This document shows, piece after piece, positions 25,404 through 34,023 of a stretch of DNA of 36,087 nt. The stretch spans positions 1-36,087 of the forward strand of contig JAJCZP010000047.1 of the NCBI GenBank assembly GCA_029262315.1. Direction: 5' to 3'. Made by a program: the position numbers and the translations under genes. The first letter of the stretch is position 1. Each line of letters begins with the position of its first letter. The notes beneath the pieces are model-generated. The model had not been told where the DNA came from and did no database searches. It worked only from the letters and a program-made list of their open reading frames with translations. This stretch comes from Deltaproteobacteria bacterium. Its GTDB lineage: Bacteria; Desulfobacterota; Binatia; UTPRO1.

Positions 25404-26317
25404 CGCAGCATCGCAGCGACCGCGGGCCAGCCTTCGCGCACGCTGGCATAGCGAGGAGCCCACCCCGACGCCGAGCGGAACATCGTATTGGCGACGCGCT
25501 GCGAGCGACCGAGGATCTCCGCCGCGGGCCCGAGCAGCAACCGCGCGGTCCGGAGCGATACTCGGCGTGGCGGTTTGAAGCCGAAAGCCTCCGTAAACGC
25601 CTGGAGGTGCACCCGTGCCGGCAACGACTCGTCATCGGACACGTTGTAGATCCCCGCTCGCACGCTCAGCGCCGCCACCACCGCCGTGGCCGCGTCGTCG
25701 ACGTGGATGGAAGACACGTACTGCTCGCCCGTCCCCACCAGAGGAAGCAGCCGCCAGCGAGCCAACCGGATCATCTCGTGTGTCGAGGCCGCGGCGGCGC
25801 CGTAGAACGAGGCGCAACGCAGCACGACACCCTCCCCCCCGCGCGCCGTGATCCGAGAGGCCTCGCGCTCCGCATCCCGCGCCGAGCTGAGCGGCCACGG
25901 TGCGTCGACCGGCGCGCTCTCGTAGAGCGCCGTGTCTCCCAGGTCTTGATACACGAACGTCACCGACGGCTGCACGTAGATGCGAATCCCGCTCGCGAGC
26001 GCCGCATTGACCAGGATGCTCGCGCCCTGGCTTCGCAGCCGGTCGTTGTCACGCCACGAGGCGCGTTTGCGCATGTGTCGCAGGGGCGGCACTCGGGACG
26101 CGAGATGCGCGATCGCGTCACACCCCTCGACAGCGCGCTCCATTTCACCCTTGTCGAAGAAGTCCTCGACCAACGCGGGCGTCGCACCGAGCGCGCGCAA
26201 CGCGACGGCGCTGCCATCGCTTCGCGCCACGGCTCGCACCTCGTGCCCCGCCGCGACGAGCGCCCGGACGGTCGGCTTCCCAAGTGTGCCCGTTCCTCCG
26301 GTGACGAAAACCCTCAC
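25400..26317 (-). CDS. NAD(P)-dependent epimerase/dehydratase (extended SDR)
   Basis: An extended SDR of about 305 residues. The cofactor fingerprint [20 protein letters not shown] begins at the start (GxxGxxG), followed by AHLASRVPP. The usual YxxxK site is not kept in the expected form: the text near the active site is [12 protein letters not shown], so it may be an atypical member that binds cofactor or has another reaction. Start is the GTG at 26317, with GGGGG 5 bases before it; the longer frame adds 46 codons without family sequence. Its stop codon and that of the histidine kinase overlap tail to tail within CTAG. Confidence 0.85.
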   Translation of the reverse strand: MRVFVTGGTGTLGKPTVRALVAAGHEVRAVARSDGSAVALRALGATPALVEDFFDKGEMERAVEGCDAIAHLASRVPPLRHMRKRASWRDNDRLRSQGASILVNAALASGIRIYVQPSVTFVYQDLGDTALYESAPVDAPWPLSSARDAEREASRITARGGEGVVLRCASFYGAAAASTHEMIRLARWRLLPLVGTGEQYVSSIHVDDAATAVVAALSVRAGIYNVSDDESLPARVHLQAFTEAFGFKPPRRVSLRTARLLLGPAAEILGRSQRVANTMFRSASGWAPRYASVREGWPAVAAMLR

Positions 26318-26471
26318 CCGTACCCCCAGGGGCGTGTTGAACACCGTGCGGCTGTCAACTGCAACCGCAGAGACTCGCGCCAGGCTCGGGAGCCGGCGCG
26401 GGTGGGCCCGAAAAGCCGAGAGGGAGATGTCCGTAGGAGAGCGACCCGCACACACCGCAACGCTGACGCGT

Positions 26472-26508
26472 GAAGGGCGCGGGTCCGACTCGCGAACCCG
26501 CGCCCTTC
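26472..26508 (-). terminator. Terminator hairpin after the first secreted hydrolase gene
   Basis: A perfect 13-bp stem, GAAGGGCGCGGGT and ACCCGCGCCCTTC, around an 11-base loop (26485-26495), 28 bases after the stop codon at 26537. A T-run is nearly absent, but the very strong stem and its position fit a terminator. It is similar to the hairpin after the paralogous gene. Confidence 0.65.
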
Positions 26509-26536
26509 GGCGCTACCTATGGAACGACCGCTGCGC

Positions 26537-28549
26537 TTACGGGCAGCTCACGCAGTCGATGACTGTATCGGACCCCACCGTCTTGAAGGGACACTCGAGC
26601 GGGCTCGGCTGCGGGTCGCCGCTGCTCGCCGTTGAGTTGCAGGCCGTGCCAGCACCTTGGTCGGGACAATCCGTGATGCCGGTCGGACACGACTCACCGT
26701 TGTTCGTGCCGCCGGAGCAGAGCTTGATCAACACGTTTCGTGGGCTCGCGATCTGCGTTGTCCACGGATTGTTCGGATCCCGAGCGATCTCGGCATCGAT
26801 GAAGTCGACGATCGTGTCGACGCCACCGAGTGTGGAGTCGTAGACCTTGTTGCTGCCGAACATCGTGTGGCGCGACCCCGAAGACAGGTAGTAGCGGTAG
26901 TTGTCGTTCTGAGCCGAAATCGTGGCTTCGAGCGACGACATTTGCGCTTCCGCGATCGCGTTGTAGGCACACGTGGAATCCCACCAGCGCGGCCACGATG
27001 TCGCAACCTGTGTAATAGTCGGCTCACCCGGATAGGGGTGATTCACCATCACGTGGTGGAACCCACCGAGACCACCGCTGCCGCCATCGTGCGCCGCCAA
27101 ATACTGAGACATCTGCAAGTCGGGGAACTCGGTCGTAATGGCCTCGACCGAGCCCTCGAGAAACTGTGGCGACTTGATCAGCGCCAGGTCGATGGCGTCG
27201 ACGTCCAGTGACTCGAAGTTCTTGGTCAGCCCCCAGCGATCGAAGACCGTGTCCGCGAACTCCTGCGTCGGCTCGAAGGTTCCCGCGTCCGCCAGCTGAT
27301 TCACTTCGGAGTGCGAGTAGATGCGTGCGAGCGGCGTCACGTGCGTCAGGGAGCCGAACGCACCGGCACTCGAGCCCGTCACGAACACCACCTCCGGATC
27401 GAGGAAGTGCTCGCGCGCGAACTTCTCGGCCAGCCTGGCGTTGTGGAAACCGCGATGCTCGACGACCTTCTTACTGCCCGCACACAACCCCGGGAGCACG
27501 TTGTAGCTCTGGCTCTCGTCACCGGTATGGATGTCACAGCTGCAGTACGACACGAAGACGATGTTCCAATCCCGGAACGGGTTGTTCGGATTCGTGATGT
27601 CACCGAAACCGGTAGCGAACCCATTGTTCGGATTGTCGGAGCCGCCGACGTCGACATCCTGGTCGCACGTATTCAGACAGCACGTCGCGCCACTCCAGCA
27701 GACGCCGCCACCCTGGTAATACATGAGAAGCTTGTTCTCGGTGCCGCGCTTCACGAAGTACGAATACTCCGAGAAGTCCTGACAGCGCGGGATCAGGGTG
27801 TCGCCCTCGTATTCGACTTCGTGGCCCGGCTGTCCAAGGGTCGGATGCGTGATGGTGTCGAACATGTTGTCGGACACATTCGGCGACACCGTCGTCCCGG
27901 TCTTGATGTCGTCACGCAACGCATCGATCAGCGCCTCGACCCCCACGGTCGTTGCAGTGGAATTGGGGCAGGCAGCCAGACCGGCGTCGAACTTCTCTTC
28001 GAACTTGCCGCTGATCTTCGCGACTCCCTCGTTCAACTTGACGCGCTTCGGATCCTTGCCGGGATTCTTGATGAACTTGGAATAGGCCTTGTGAAGACCA
28101 GAGCACTTCTTGCTGGCTTCCTTCAGCAGTTTGGCGCCGCACTTCCCGTCGTCGCTCCCGGCTGGTGTGAGCGTCAGCCCGGCGTTGATCGCGGCCACGA
28201 CAGCATCGACGCCGCTCTCGACGAGCCCTTCGGCCGTCAGATTGTCGATCGTCGTGTCGGCGCAATCGACACCCTTGCCGAGCGCCTTGGTGTCGGCCTT
28301 GGTCCACTTCGCCAAGAACTTGCTCTCGGCTTTGCCAATCGCGGTGTCGCGCTTGGCCGTATCCTGGCCCTTGTCCCAGTTGGAGTGGGCCTTCAGGTAG
28401 GCCTGGCACAGTTTACCGGCCTCCTTGATCTTCCCACTGACGCACTTGTTGCCCTCGTACACGCCCGCGGCGGCGTCGTGCACTGGAATGGTCGCGACCA
28501 GCGCGAACGCGAAGGTCAGGGAGACGGCGAGAAAGGCACGGTTGGGCAT
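26537..28549 (-). CDS. Secreted pectin-acetylesterase/Notum-like hydrolase with Lys-rich Cys repeats (copy 1)
   Basis: A 670-residue exported protein. A signal peptide ends near AAA28. Residues 34-125 and 133-215 are two related Lys-rich helical repeats, each opening with a KC...C pair (C36/C48 and C137/C149) and having a later Cys (C96, C194). The hydrolase part (about 245-590) has YQGGGVCW (279-285) as oxyanion strand, G-S-S394-A-G as nucleophile elbow, LADAG (419-423, cf. LADSG in Notum/PAE) and SSGSRH561 as base. A Cys-containing tail with GDPQPSP ends the protein. GGAGGAG precedes the ATG. Its paralogue lies directly upstream on the same strand. It probably deacylates a polysaccharide or other ester outside the cell; the substrate is not known. 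Confidence 0.85.
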   Translation of the reverse strand: MPNRAFLAVSLTFAFALVATIPVHDAAAGVYEGNKCVSGKIKEAGKLCQAYLKAHSNWDKGQDTAKRDTAIGKAESKFLAKWTKADTKALGKGVDCADTTIDNLTAEGLVESGVDAVVAAINAGLTLTPAGSDDGKCGAKLLKEASKKCSGLHKAYSKFIKNPGKDPKRVKLNEGVAKISGKFEEKFDAGLAACPNSTATTVGVEALIDALRDDIKTGTTVSPNVSDNMFDTITHPTLGQPGHEVEYEGDTLIPRCQDFSEYSYFVKRGTENKLLMYYQGGGVCWSGATCCLNTCDQDVDVGGSDNPNNGFATGFGDITNPNNPFRDWNIVFVSYCSCDIHTGDESQSYNVLPGLCAGSKKVVEHRGFHNARLAEKFAREHFLDPEVVFVTGSSAGAFGSLTHVTPLARIYSHSEVNQLADAGTFEPTQEFADTVFDRWGLTKNFESLDVDAIDLALIKSPQFLEGSVEAITTEFPDLQMSQYLAAHDGGSGGLGGFHHVMVNHPYPGEPTITQVATSWPRWWDSTCAYNAIAEAQMSSLEATISAQNDNYRYYLSSGSRHTMFGSNKVYDSTLGGVDTIVDFIDAEIARDPNNPWTTQIASPRNVLIKLCSGGTNNGESCPTGITDCPDQGAGTACNSTASSGDPQPSPLECPFKTVGSDTVIDCVSCP

Positions 28550-28692
28550 TCGAACTCCTCCGTTGGGTCCACACTGGACGGCAAGATCTTCAGGTTACGG
28601 CACCTCCCTGACCTCTAGCGCAGCCGCCGACGAAGGGTCAATGGGAATCTGGCGCCGCGGCGCGTCATGGCGGCGAATTCCTCCGCCCCACG

Positions 28693-28735
28693 AAAAAGGG
28701 CGCGGACCCGCCGTAGCGGACCCGCGCCCAAAATC
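28693..28735 (-). terminator. Rho-independent terminator after the second secreted hydrolase gene
   Basis: On the minus strand GGGCGCGG and CCGCGCCC (28722-28729 with 28698-28705) form the outer stem, CCGC and GCGG (28709-28720) an inner one, followed by TTTTT at 28693-28697. It lies about 20 bases after the stop of the gene at 28751 and is a classic terminator, close in sequence to the hairpin after copy 1. Confidence 0.75.
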
Positions 28736-28750
28736 GAGTTCAGCGCCGCG

Positions 28751-30721
28751 TTACGGCGTGCAATCCGTGCAGTTGATCACAACGTCTGGCCCGCTCATCT
28801 CAAACGGGCAACCGAACGGACTCGGCTGCGGATCGCCGGGATCGACCAGCACGTTAGACGGGCTTGCCTCCACGTTGGCCGGCAGTGGATCGGTTCGGTC
28901 CAGCAGGTCGTTGACCCAGCTGACGAGGGTCGGCACTCCACCAAGCGTACTGGTGTAGGCCCGATCCGTCGGGAACGTGCCGTGCACGCTGCCCGACGAC
29001 ACGTAGTAGCGGTAGTTGTCGTTCGCTACACCAGCCGAGGTCGCCGCAAGCTGATCGGTGAGATGCCCGTTCCACTCGCAGATGCTGTCCCACCAGCTGG
29101 CCCATACCAGGATGTTATTGAGGTTCTTCATCACGTGGTAGAAACCGCCCTGCCCGTTCGGACCGTCGAACGCGTTGGTCACGTGCGCGTAGTTCGTATC
29201 CGGGAAGAGATTGGCGCTGAAGATGTGGGCGGCCTCGTTGGTCGGCCCCTGGAGCGTGATACCAGCCGGAAAATTCTTGAGTGCGTCCCAGTTGGCGAAG
29301 ACCGTGTCGAGGAACACCTGGGTGACGACGAGCACGAACGAGTCGTAGATGACCGTCTTCTCCGCCGCTGGATACGCCAGATTGTAGAAGTACTGGTGCA
29401 GTGGGAGACCCGCCGACCCTGCGCTGAGACCCGTCACAACGAGTTCGTCAGGATCGAGGAAGTGCTCGCGAACGAACTTCTCCGCGACCTTGGCGTTCTG
29501 GAAACCTCGGTGGCGAGCCGCACGGATAGAATTCGGGATACCACCCGAGTAGCTCTGGTCTGCGGCGTCGCCGCTGAAAACGTCTCCAGCGCACGTCGGC
29601 ACCCAAACAATGGTCCAGTCGTGCCACGGATTGTTCGGATCACTGAAGTCGAAGAATCCAGGCGCGCCTGGGTCGAGCAGCTGGTTGGCGTTGTCGTTAC
29701 CGATGCAGTCGGTCTCGTCGACACACGCATTGCCGTTCGAGGCAGCCGAACCATTCTCACAGATGTTGGAGTTACACTCACCGTAAACCTGGACGTCGGG
29801 GTCGGTGGTGCCAGCCAGGTAGCAGGAGTTGAAGTCCCAGCACGCGCCACCACCCTCGAGATGGACGAAGACCTTGTTCTCGTTGCCGTTCTCACCACGC
29901 TTCACGAAGAACGAGAAGTCGTCGAAGTTGTCCGGGTCGGCGAGCGGGGCGGAGAGGCAGCTTGGCGAATGCGTGCGGCCCTCGTACTCGACCGTCTCTT
30001 GAATATTCGGGTCGGCGTGTGCCGCAAAGGTAAAGATATCGAACTCGGTGTCGGAAACGTTCGGCGAGATCGTGGTGTTGGCGACCATGTCGTCACGGAG
30101 GCCGTCAATCAGGAGCTCGACGCCCGCTGTCGTTGCGGTGCTATTCGGGCAGGCAGCCAACGCAGAGTCGAATTTGCCCTCGAACTTGTCCGTCACCTTC
30201 AGGTTGGCGGCATCGAGCTTGACCTTGCTCGGATCCTTACCTGGAGCCTTGATGTACTTGCTGAAGTTCTTGATGAGCCCATCGCACTTCTTTGTGGTTT
30301 CGCCGAGGAGCTTGGCACCGCACTTGCCGTCATCACTCCCGGCCGGCGTAAGCGTCAGGCCACCATTGACGTCGGCCACGATCGCGGCAACCGCCGCGTC
30401 GATCAACGCCTGAGCACCAGCGAGACTGATCGTCGTATCCGCGCAATCGGTACCCTTGGCGAGCGCCTTGCCATCGATCTTGTCCCACTTCTCGGCAAAC
30501 TTGGTCGTGGTCTTGAGAATCGCCGCGTCGCGCTTGACGGCATCTTGGGTCTTGTCCCATTTGGACCAGGCCTTGAGCAGCCCCTTACAGGTCTTGCCCG
30601 CTTCTTTCAGCTTCGAGCTCACGCACTTATTGGCCTCGAAGGTCGCGGCGTCGGCTGCGGGAAGTGGCGCAAGGGCGGTAACCGCCCACACGATTGCCAG
30701 GGTAAACGATAGCCTCTTCAT
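28751..30721 (-). CDS. Secreted pectin-acetylesterase/Notum-like hydrolase with Lys-rich Cys repeats (copy 2)
   Basis: A 656-residue paralogue of the neighbouring gene with the same plan: signal peptide ending near ADA25, Lys-rich Cys repeats at about 31-120 and 130-210, and a PAE/Notum-like hydrolase with HLEGGGACW as oxyanion strand, G-L-S433-A-G as elbow, IYDSF (458-462) where copy 1 has LADAG, WWDS and SSGSVH580. Between 300 and 350 it has a Cys-rich insertion (six Cys around CNSNIC and CVDETDC) that copy 1 lacks. The tail GDPQPSPFGCPF and final CTDC match copy 1. AAGGAGG precedes the ATG. A separate terminator follows each copy, so the two may be expressed apart. Confidence 0.85.
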   Translation of the reverse strand: MKRLSFTLAIVWAVTALAPLPAADAATFEANKCVSSKLKEAGKTCKGLLKAWSKWDKTQDAVKRDAAILKTTTKFAEKWDKIDGKALAKGTDCADTTISLAGAQALIDAAVAAIVADVNGGLTLTPAGSDDGKCGAKLLGETTKKCDGLIKNFSKYIKAPGKDPSKVKLDAANLKVTDKFEGKFDSALAACPNSTATTAGVELLIDGLRDDMVANTTISPNVSDTEFDIFTFAAHADPNIQETVEYEGRTHSPSCLSAPLADPDNFDDFSFFVKRGENGNENKVFVHLEGGGACWDFNSCYLAGTTDPDVQVYGECNSNICENGSAASNGNACVDETDCIGNDNANQLLDPGAPGFFDFSDPNNPWHDWTIVWVPTCAGDVFSGDAADQSYSGGIPNSIRAARHRGFQNAKVAEKFVREHFLDPDELVVTGLSAGSAGLPLHQYFYNLAYPAAEKTVIYDSFVLVVTQVFLDTVFANWDALKNFPAGITLQGPTNEAAHIFSANLFPDTNYAHVTNAFDGPNGQGGFYHVMKNLNNILVWASWWDSICEWNGHLTDQLAATSAGVANDNYRYYVSSGSVHGTFPTDRAYTSTLGGVPTLVSWVNDLLDRTDPLPANVEASPSNVLVDPGDPQPSPFGCPFEMSGPDVVINCTDCTP

Positions 30722-30777
30722 GAATCCTCCTTGGTGCGAATACTTCGAGAGATGGGGCCGCTGGAATGTACGGCACT

Positions 30778-30817
30778 AATATATCGGCAACTTACGCCAG
30801 GCCGAAAAACGGGTCAA
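30778..30817 (-). promoter_or_regulatory. Candidate promoters for the second secreted hydrolase gene
   Basis: On the minus strand, TTGACC (30812-30817), 17 bases, TAAGTT (30789-30794) is one candidate; TTCGGC (30801-30806), 17 bases, TATATT (30778-30783) is another with a better -10. Both end about 57-68 bases before the ATG at 30721. This is the most AT-rich stretch of the intergenic region. Confidence 0.35.
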
Positions 30818-31063
30818 CTAAAATCGCATGCGTTGTCGCAGCATCGGCGAGTGCTCCGGTCACGGCCCGGAAACGCGAATTCGGCCTGATTCATAAGGGA
30901 TACTACCCGAGTGGAAGGCACCGATCTGGCCCAGAGCGTAGCGCGAGAGTCGGACCCGCCGCCCACCTGACTCGCGCTGCCTGACAGGGCAAGCTAGGGT
31001 CCGCCGTCCCGAACGACCTGTGTCCCGGGTCGAATGTTCGGGGACCACAAAGGGGGAATTCGA
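30818..31063. other. Intergenic stretch before the SDR gene
   Basis: The rest of the divergent gap between copy 2 and the SDR gene. I see no gene or convincing repeat here; it ends with the GGGGG ribosome binding site of the GTG start at 31064. Confidence 0.5.
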
Positions 31064-31834
31064 GTGAAGAACTTGTTCTCGATCGAGGGAAAGGTGGCCG
31101 TCGTCACCGGCGGTTCACGGGGTATCGGCGAGATGATCGCCCGCGGCTTCGTTGATGCCGGCGCCAAAGTGTACATCTCCTCGCGGAAGGGCGCCGACTG
31201 CGAACGCCTCGCCACAGAGTTATCCAAGGAGGGCACCTGCATCCCGCTCCCCGCCGACCTCTCGACCGAAGCCGGCGCGAACGGACTCGCCAAGGCCCTC
31301 GGAGAGCACGAGCAATCCCTCGACATTCTCGTGAACAACGCCGGGGCGAATTGGGGCGCGCCGCTCGCCGAGTATCCCGACAGCGCCTGGGACAAAGTCC
31401 TCGCCCTGAACGTCAAGGGCATCTTTCACCTCACACGCGCGCTCGTACCGATGCTCGAGCGCGCCGCGAAGGACGGCGATCCGGCGCGGGTCATCAACAC
31501 CGCATCCATCGACGGTATTCGCGTGCCCGTCCTCGAAACCTACGCCTACTCGGCAAGCAAGGCCGCGGTCATTCACATGACGCGCGCCCTCGCGATGCGC
31601 CTCGCCCCGAAGATCACCGTAAACGCCGTCGCCCCCGGCCCGTTCGAGAGCAAGATGATGGCCGTCACCCTCGAGCAATTCAAAGACAGCATCATCGCTT
31701 CGTGCCCGCTCGGCCGCATCGGCGAACCCGAAGACATGGCCGGCGTCGCCATCTACCTCGCCTCTCGCGCCGGCGCCTACGTCACGGGCCAGGTCATCCC
31801 CGTCGATGGCGGCATCACGGTCAAGCCGAGTTAG
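31064..31834 (+). CDS. Short-chain dehydrogenase/reductase (RhlG/FabG-like)
   Basis: A classical SDR of 256 residues with the fingerprint VVTGGSRGIGEMIARGF, VNNAGANWGAP (NNAG), the catalytic Ser in INTASIDG, the YxxxK of YAYSASKAAV and APGPFESKMM, and the C-terminal GxVIPVDGGI common to FabG-like enzymes. Text such as NAGANWGAP is like RhlG-type members, but specificity cannot be read. Start is GTG at 31064 because GGGGG lies 7 bases before it, and the ATG at 31034 would add unlike residues. Its stop overlaps that of the convergent cupin gene by 4 bases. Confidence 0.92.
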   Translation: MKNLFSIEGKVAVVTGGSRGIGEMIARGFVDAGAKVYISSRKGADCERLATELSKEGTCIPLPADLSTEAGANGLAKALGEHEQSLDILVNNAGANWGAPLAEYPDSAWDKVLALNVKGIFHLTRALVPMLERAAKDGDPARVINTASIDGIRVPVLETYAYSASKAAVIHMTRALAMRLAPKITVNAVAPGPFESKMMAVTLEQFKDSIIASCPLGRIGEPEDMAGVAIYLASRAGAYVTGQVIPVDGGITVKPS

Positions 31835-32364
31835 ATCTTTCGTTCGGCGCCCACCAAGAAGCCCACCATACGGCAGGGCTCCGCAAAGGGATTGCGCCAC
31901 GCATGGCGCGTCCCGTTTTGGACGACCGTGTCACCCGGGCCGAGTTCTCGGGTAGCGCCGTTGTCCAGTTCGAGCACGACACGACCCGAGACCACGTACT
32001 CGAAATCGATCGTGTCGGTCGTGTGCATGCCGGGCGCCTCGGGCTCCATGTGCTCCGCGAGACCGGGAAGTTTTTCTTCCATTTCGGCCGCCACCGCTGC
32101 CGGCGTGACGCCGCTGGGCAAAACGGTGGCGGACGGCGGGACCGTGAACATCACGAAACGGAAGCCGCCGACTTCAGGAAAGTAGCGGGGATTCGCTGGC
32201 GGCGAACCGTCGTCGGGAAACGTCGAGACCGTGTCCCCGCCCCAGAGGCGATGGAACTGGTTGCCCTGCAGCTGCTCCAGGACAATAGGGTCGACCGTCG
32301 CGTCGCTGGCAAAGATCGCCTTCCCCTCAGCAGAGTGCCCCGTCACGATGCGCCGTACCTTCAT
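31831..32364 (-). CDS. Cupin-domain protein
   Basis: A 177-residue cupin. The N-terminal half has the text RRIVTGHSAEGKAIFASD and FHRLWGGDTVSTFPDDG seen in one uncharacterised cupin group. The barrel is in the C-terminal half: MHTTDTIDFEYVVSGRVVLE (with His and Glu of motif 1) and LGPGDTVVQNGTRHAWRNP (motif 2 with His). The residues fit metal binding. GAGGAG precedes the ATG at 32364 by 7 bases. It is the last gene of a three-gene minus-strand run with an SDR and a Nudix gene upstream. The reaction, if any, is unknown. Confidence 0.88.
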   Translation of the reverse strand: MKVRRIVTGHSAEGKAIFASDATVDPIVLEQLQGNQFHRLWGGDTVSTFPDDGSPPANPRYFPEVGGFRFVMFTVPPSATVLPSGVTPAAVAAEMEEKLPGLAEHMEPEAPGMHTTDTIDFEYVVSGRVVLELDNGATRELGPGDTVVQNGTRHAWRNPFAEPCRMVGFLVGAERKI

Positions 32365-32417
32365 GTCGTTTCTCCTCTTGATCGTCACACCAGAACTCCG
32401 AAGGACTCTCCCATGCC

Positions 32418-33323
32418 TCACGCAACCTCGGCGCTGATACGCGCAAGCGTCGCCGACCAGAGCCGATCCGCCCGCTGGTCGTCGCGTCCGACGCGGCTGG
32501 CCTTCGCCGGGACACCGCGCTCGAAGTATCTCCCCGATGGAACGCCGAGATCTGGCATCAACGCGACCCGTTCCAGGCCGGCAGCGGCTTCGTCGGGTGT
32601 CAGCAGCGCGAAACGCCGCGCGAGTGGCAGAAACCACCGCAAGGCGGGCCGGTCGAAGTAGCGCCGCAGCATCTTCGTATCGACCGCTCCGGGATGCGCA
32701 GCGTACACCTCGAGCACCGGCTCACGTTTCGCGAGCGCACGGGCGAACAGGACGTTCGCCAACTTGGAAGCCCCGTACGCGCGACCAGGTGAGTACCCGT
32801 GTCGGAAATCGAGATCCTCGAGATCTCCGGCGCGTGCCCACTTGTGCACATCCGAGGCCACCATGACCACCCGGGCCCCGCCGTCGAGGCGAAGCATCGG
32901 CGCTACACCGAGGGTGAGGGCCGCGTGTCCGAAATGATTCACGCCCGCCGTCGACTCAAATCCGTCCGCGGTCTCCGTCCGTGACGATCCGGTCCCGCTG
33001 AAGTTGGCTCCAGCGTTACAAACCAAAAGATCTAGACGCACGAGGCGAGCGTTGATCTCCGCGATCGCAGCTCGAACCGACGACAGGTCCGACAGATCGA
33101 GGCGAACGCACTCGATGGTCGCGCTCCCGGTCTCTCTTTGCAGTTCGCGCGCGACCGTCTCGCATTTGCGGAGGTCGCGGGCGGCAATGACGACCCGCGC
33201 ACCACGCGACGCCAGTCGATGCGCGAGACAGCGGCCAATGCCGTCGGTGCCGCCAGTCACGATCGCCGTCCGTCCCCGCGCGTCGACGTCCTGTTCGAGC
33301 GAGGCAACGCGCTGCAACCGCAT
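32418..33323 (-). CDS. SDR, retinol-dehydrogenase-like
   Basis: A 301-residue SDR with TAIVTGGTDGIGRCLAHRL (fingerprint), LDLLVCNAGANF (NAG), VVMVASDVHKWA with the catalytic Ser, YGASKLANVLFARAL with the Tyr and Lys, and VYAAHPGAVDTKM. The HPG and YGxSKLAN pattern is that of retinol-dehydrogenase/WWOX-like SDRs. The ATG at 33323 lies 14 bases from the stop of the Nudix gene, so the two are likely one unit; no strong ribosome binding site is seen. Substrate unknown. Confidence 0.9.
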   Translation of the reverse strand: MRLQRVASLEQDVDARGRTAIVTGGTDGIGRCLAHRLASRGARVVIAARDLRKCETVARELQRETGSATIECVRLDLSDLSSVRAAIAEINARLVRLDLLVCNAGANFSGTGSSRTETADGFESTAGVNHFGHAALTLGVAPMLRLDGGARVVMVASDVHKWARAGDLEDLDFRHGYSPGRAYGASKLANVLFARALAKREPVLEVYAAHPGAVDTKMLRRYFDRPALRWFLPLARRFALLTPDEAAAGLERVALMPDLGVPSGRYFERGVPAKASRVGRDDQRADRLWSATLARISAEVA

Positions 33324-33336
33324 CGTCGTGAGGCGC

Positions 33337-33969
33337 CTACTTCCAGGCGAAGACGGGTTGCTCGTAGTGGGCGACGCGGGTGTCGCGCCCGTGCAGGGCA
33401 ACTTCGCGCAATTGGTACAGGATGGCGGCGGTCGGCGCGTGCACATGGGTGTCGAGCATATGAATGGAGATCACCGGTCGGTCGCTCTCCGGAATCGTTC
33501 GCAGATGCGGGACGCCGGGACGCTCGAGCACCGCGAGAGGAACGTGATAGATGCCCGCAACCTCGTGCGGGTCGGGAACGAGATCGGGCGGGTCCGCGGC
33601 CCAGACCAGCACCGGTGTGATCACATAGCCCGAGCGCGTCGGGTAGTCGTCGAGCACACCGAGGACGTGCTCCGGGCCAAGGTGCAGTCCGACCTCCTCG
33701 GCTAGCTCGCGAAGCGCGGTCTCGGTCGCACTCTCGCCGGGCTCGACACGCCCACCCGGGAGCGCCCACTGGCCGGGGTGGGCGCGCAGCTTGGCCGCCC
33801 GTCGCGTCAGAAGAAAACAGGGTCGCTCCTCCGCATCGGCAAGCAACGTCACCGCGACGGCCGCCGCGCGGCGCCCCTCGAGCGGCACGCCAATACGGGC
33901 GTGGGCACCGAGATGTCGCTGCACCCGACGCTCGAGCTCCGCATCGAGCCGCTGTGGCACCGCATCCAT
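33337..33969 (-). CDS. Nudix hydrolase, CoA pyrophosphatase-like
   Basis: A protein of about 210 residues. The Nudix box is [20 protein letters not shown] followed by EVG, with all consensus acids (GX5EX7REUXEEXGU). In front of it, [20 protein letters not shown] matches the motif (LLTxRxxxLRxHxGxxxFPGG) that marks CoA-pyrophosphatase members such as NudL and NUDT7/8, so it may cleave CoA or acyl-CoA to phosphopantetheine and 3',5'-ADP. I chose the ATG at 33969; the frame extends 34 codons upstream across the divergent promoter, without support. It starts the three-gene unit and diverges from the quinone oxidoreductase gene 54 bases away. Confidence 0.87.
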   Translation of the reverse strand: MDAVPQRLDAELERRVQRHLGAHARIGVPLEGRRAAAVAVTLLADAEERPCFLLTRRAAKLRAHPGQWALPGGRVEPGESATETALRELAEEVGLHLGPEHVLGVLDDYPTRSGYVITPVLVWAADPPDLVPDPHEVAGIYHVPLAVLERPGVPHLRTIPESDRPVISIHMLDTHVHAPTAAILYQLREVALHGRDTRVAHYEQPVFAWK

Positions 33970-34023
33970 GAACGGTACATATATCTCCGACGCACAGTTG
34001 CCACGCAACGTCACGGAGGATTC

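Noticed and set aside
27311-28618. Plus-strand frame of 435 codons opposite copy 1
   Set aside because: Antisense shadow; the real gene is on the minus strand with clear hydrolase motifs.
28667-30712. Long plus-strand frame of 681 codons opposite copy 2 of the secreted hydrolase
   Set aside because: It is the antisense of a gene with a signal peptide, family motifs, ribosome binding site and terminator. Its own translation has no recognisable domain.
30940-30980. Similarity of CGGGTCCGACTC on the minus strand to the hairpin at 26472-26508
   Set aside because: A 13-base match is expected by chance in GC-rich DNA of this length.
31351-32661. Plus-strand frame of 436 codons across SDR, cupin and SDR genes
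   Set aside because: Arg-rich out-of-frame product spanning three genes with firm family motifs.
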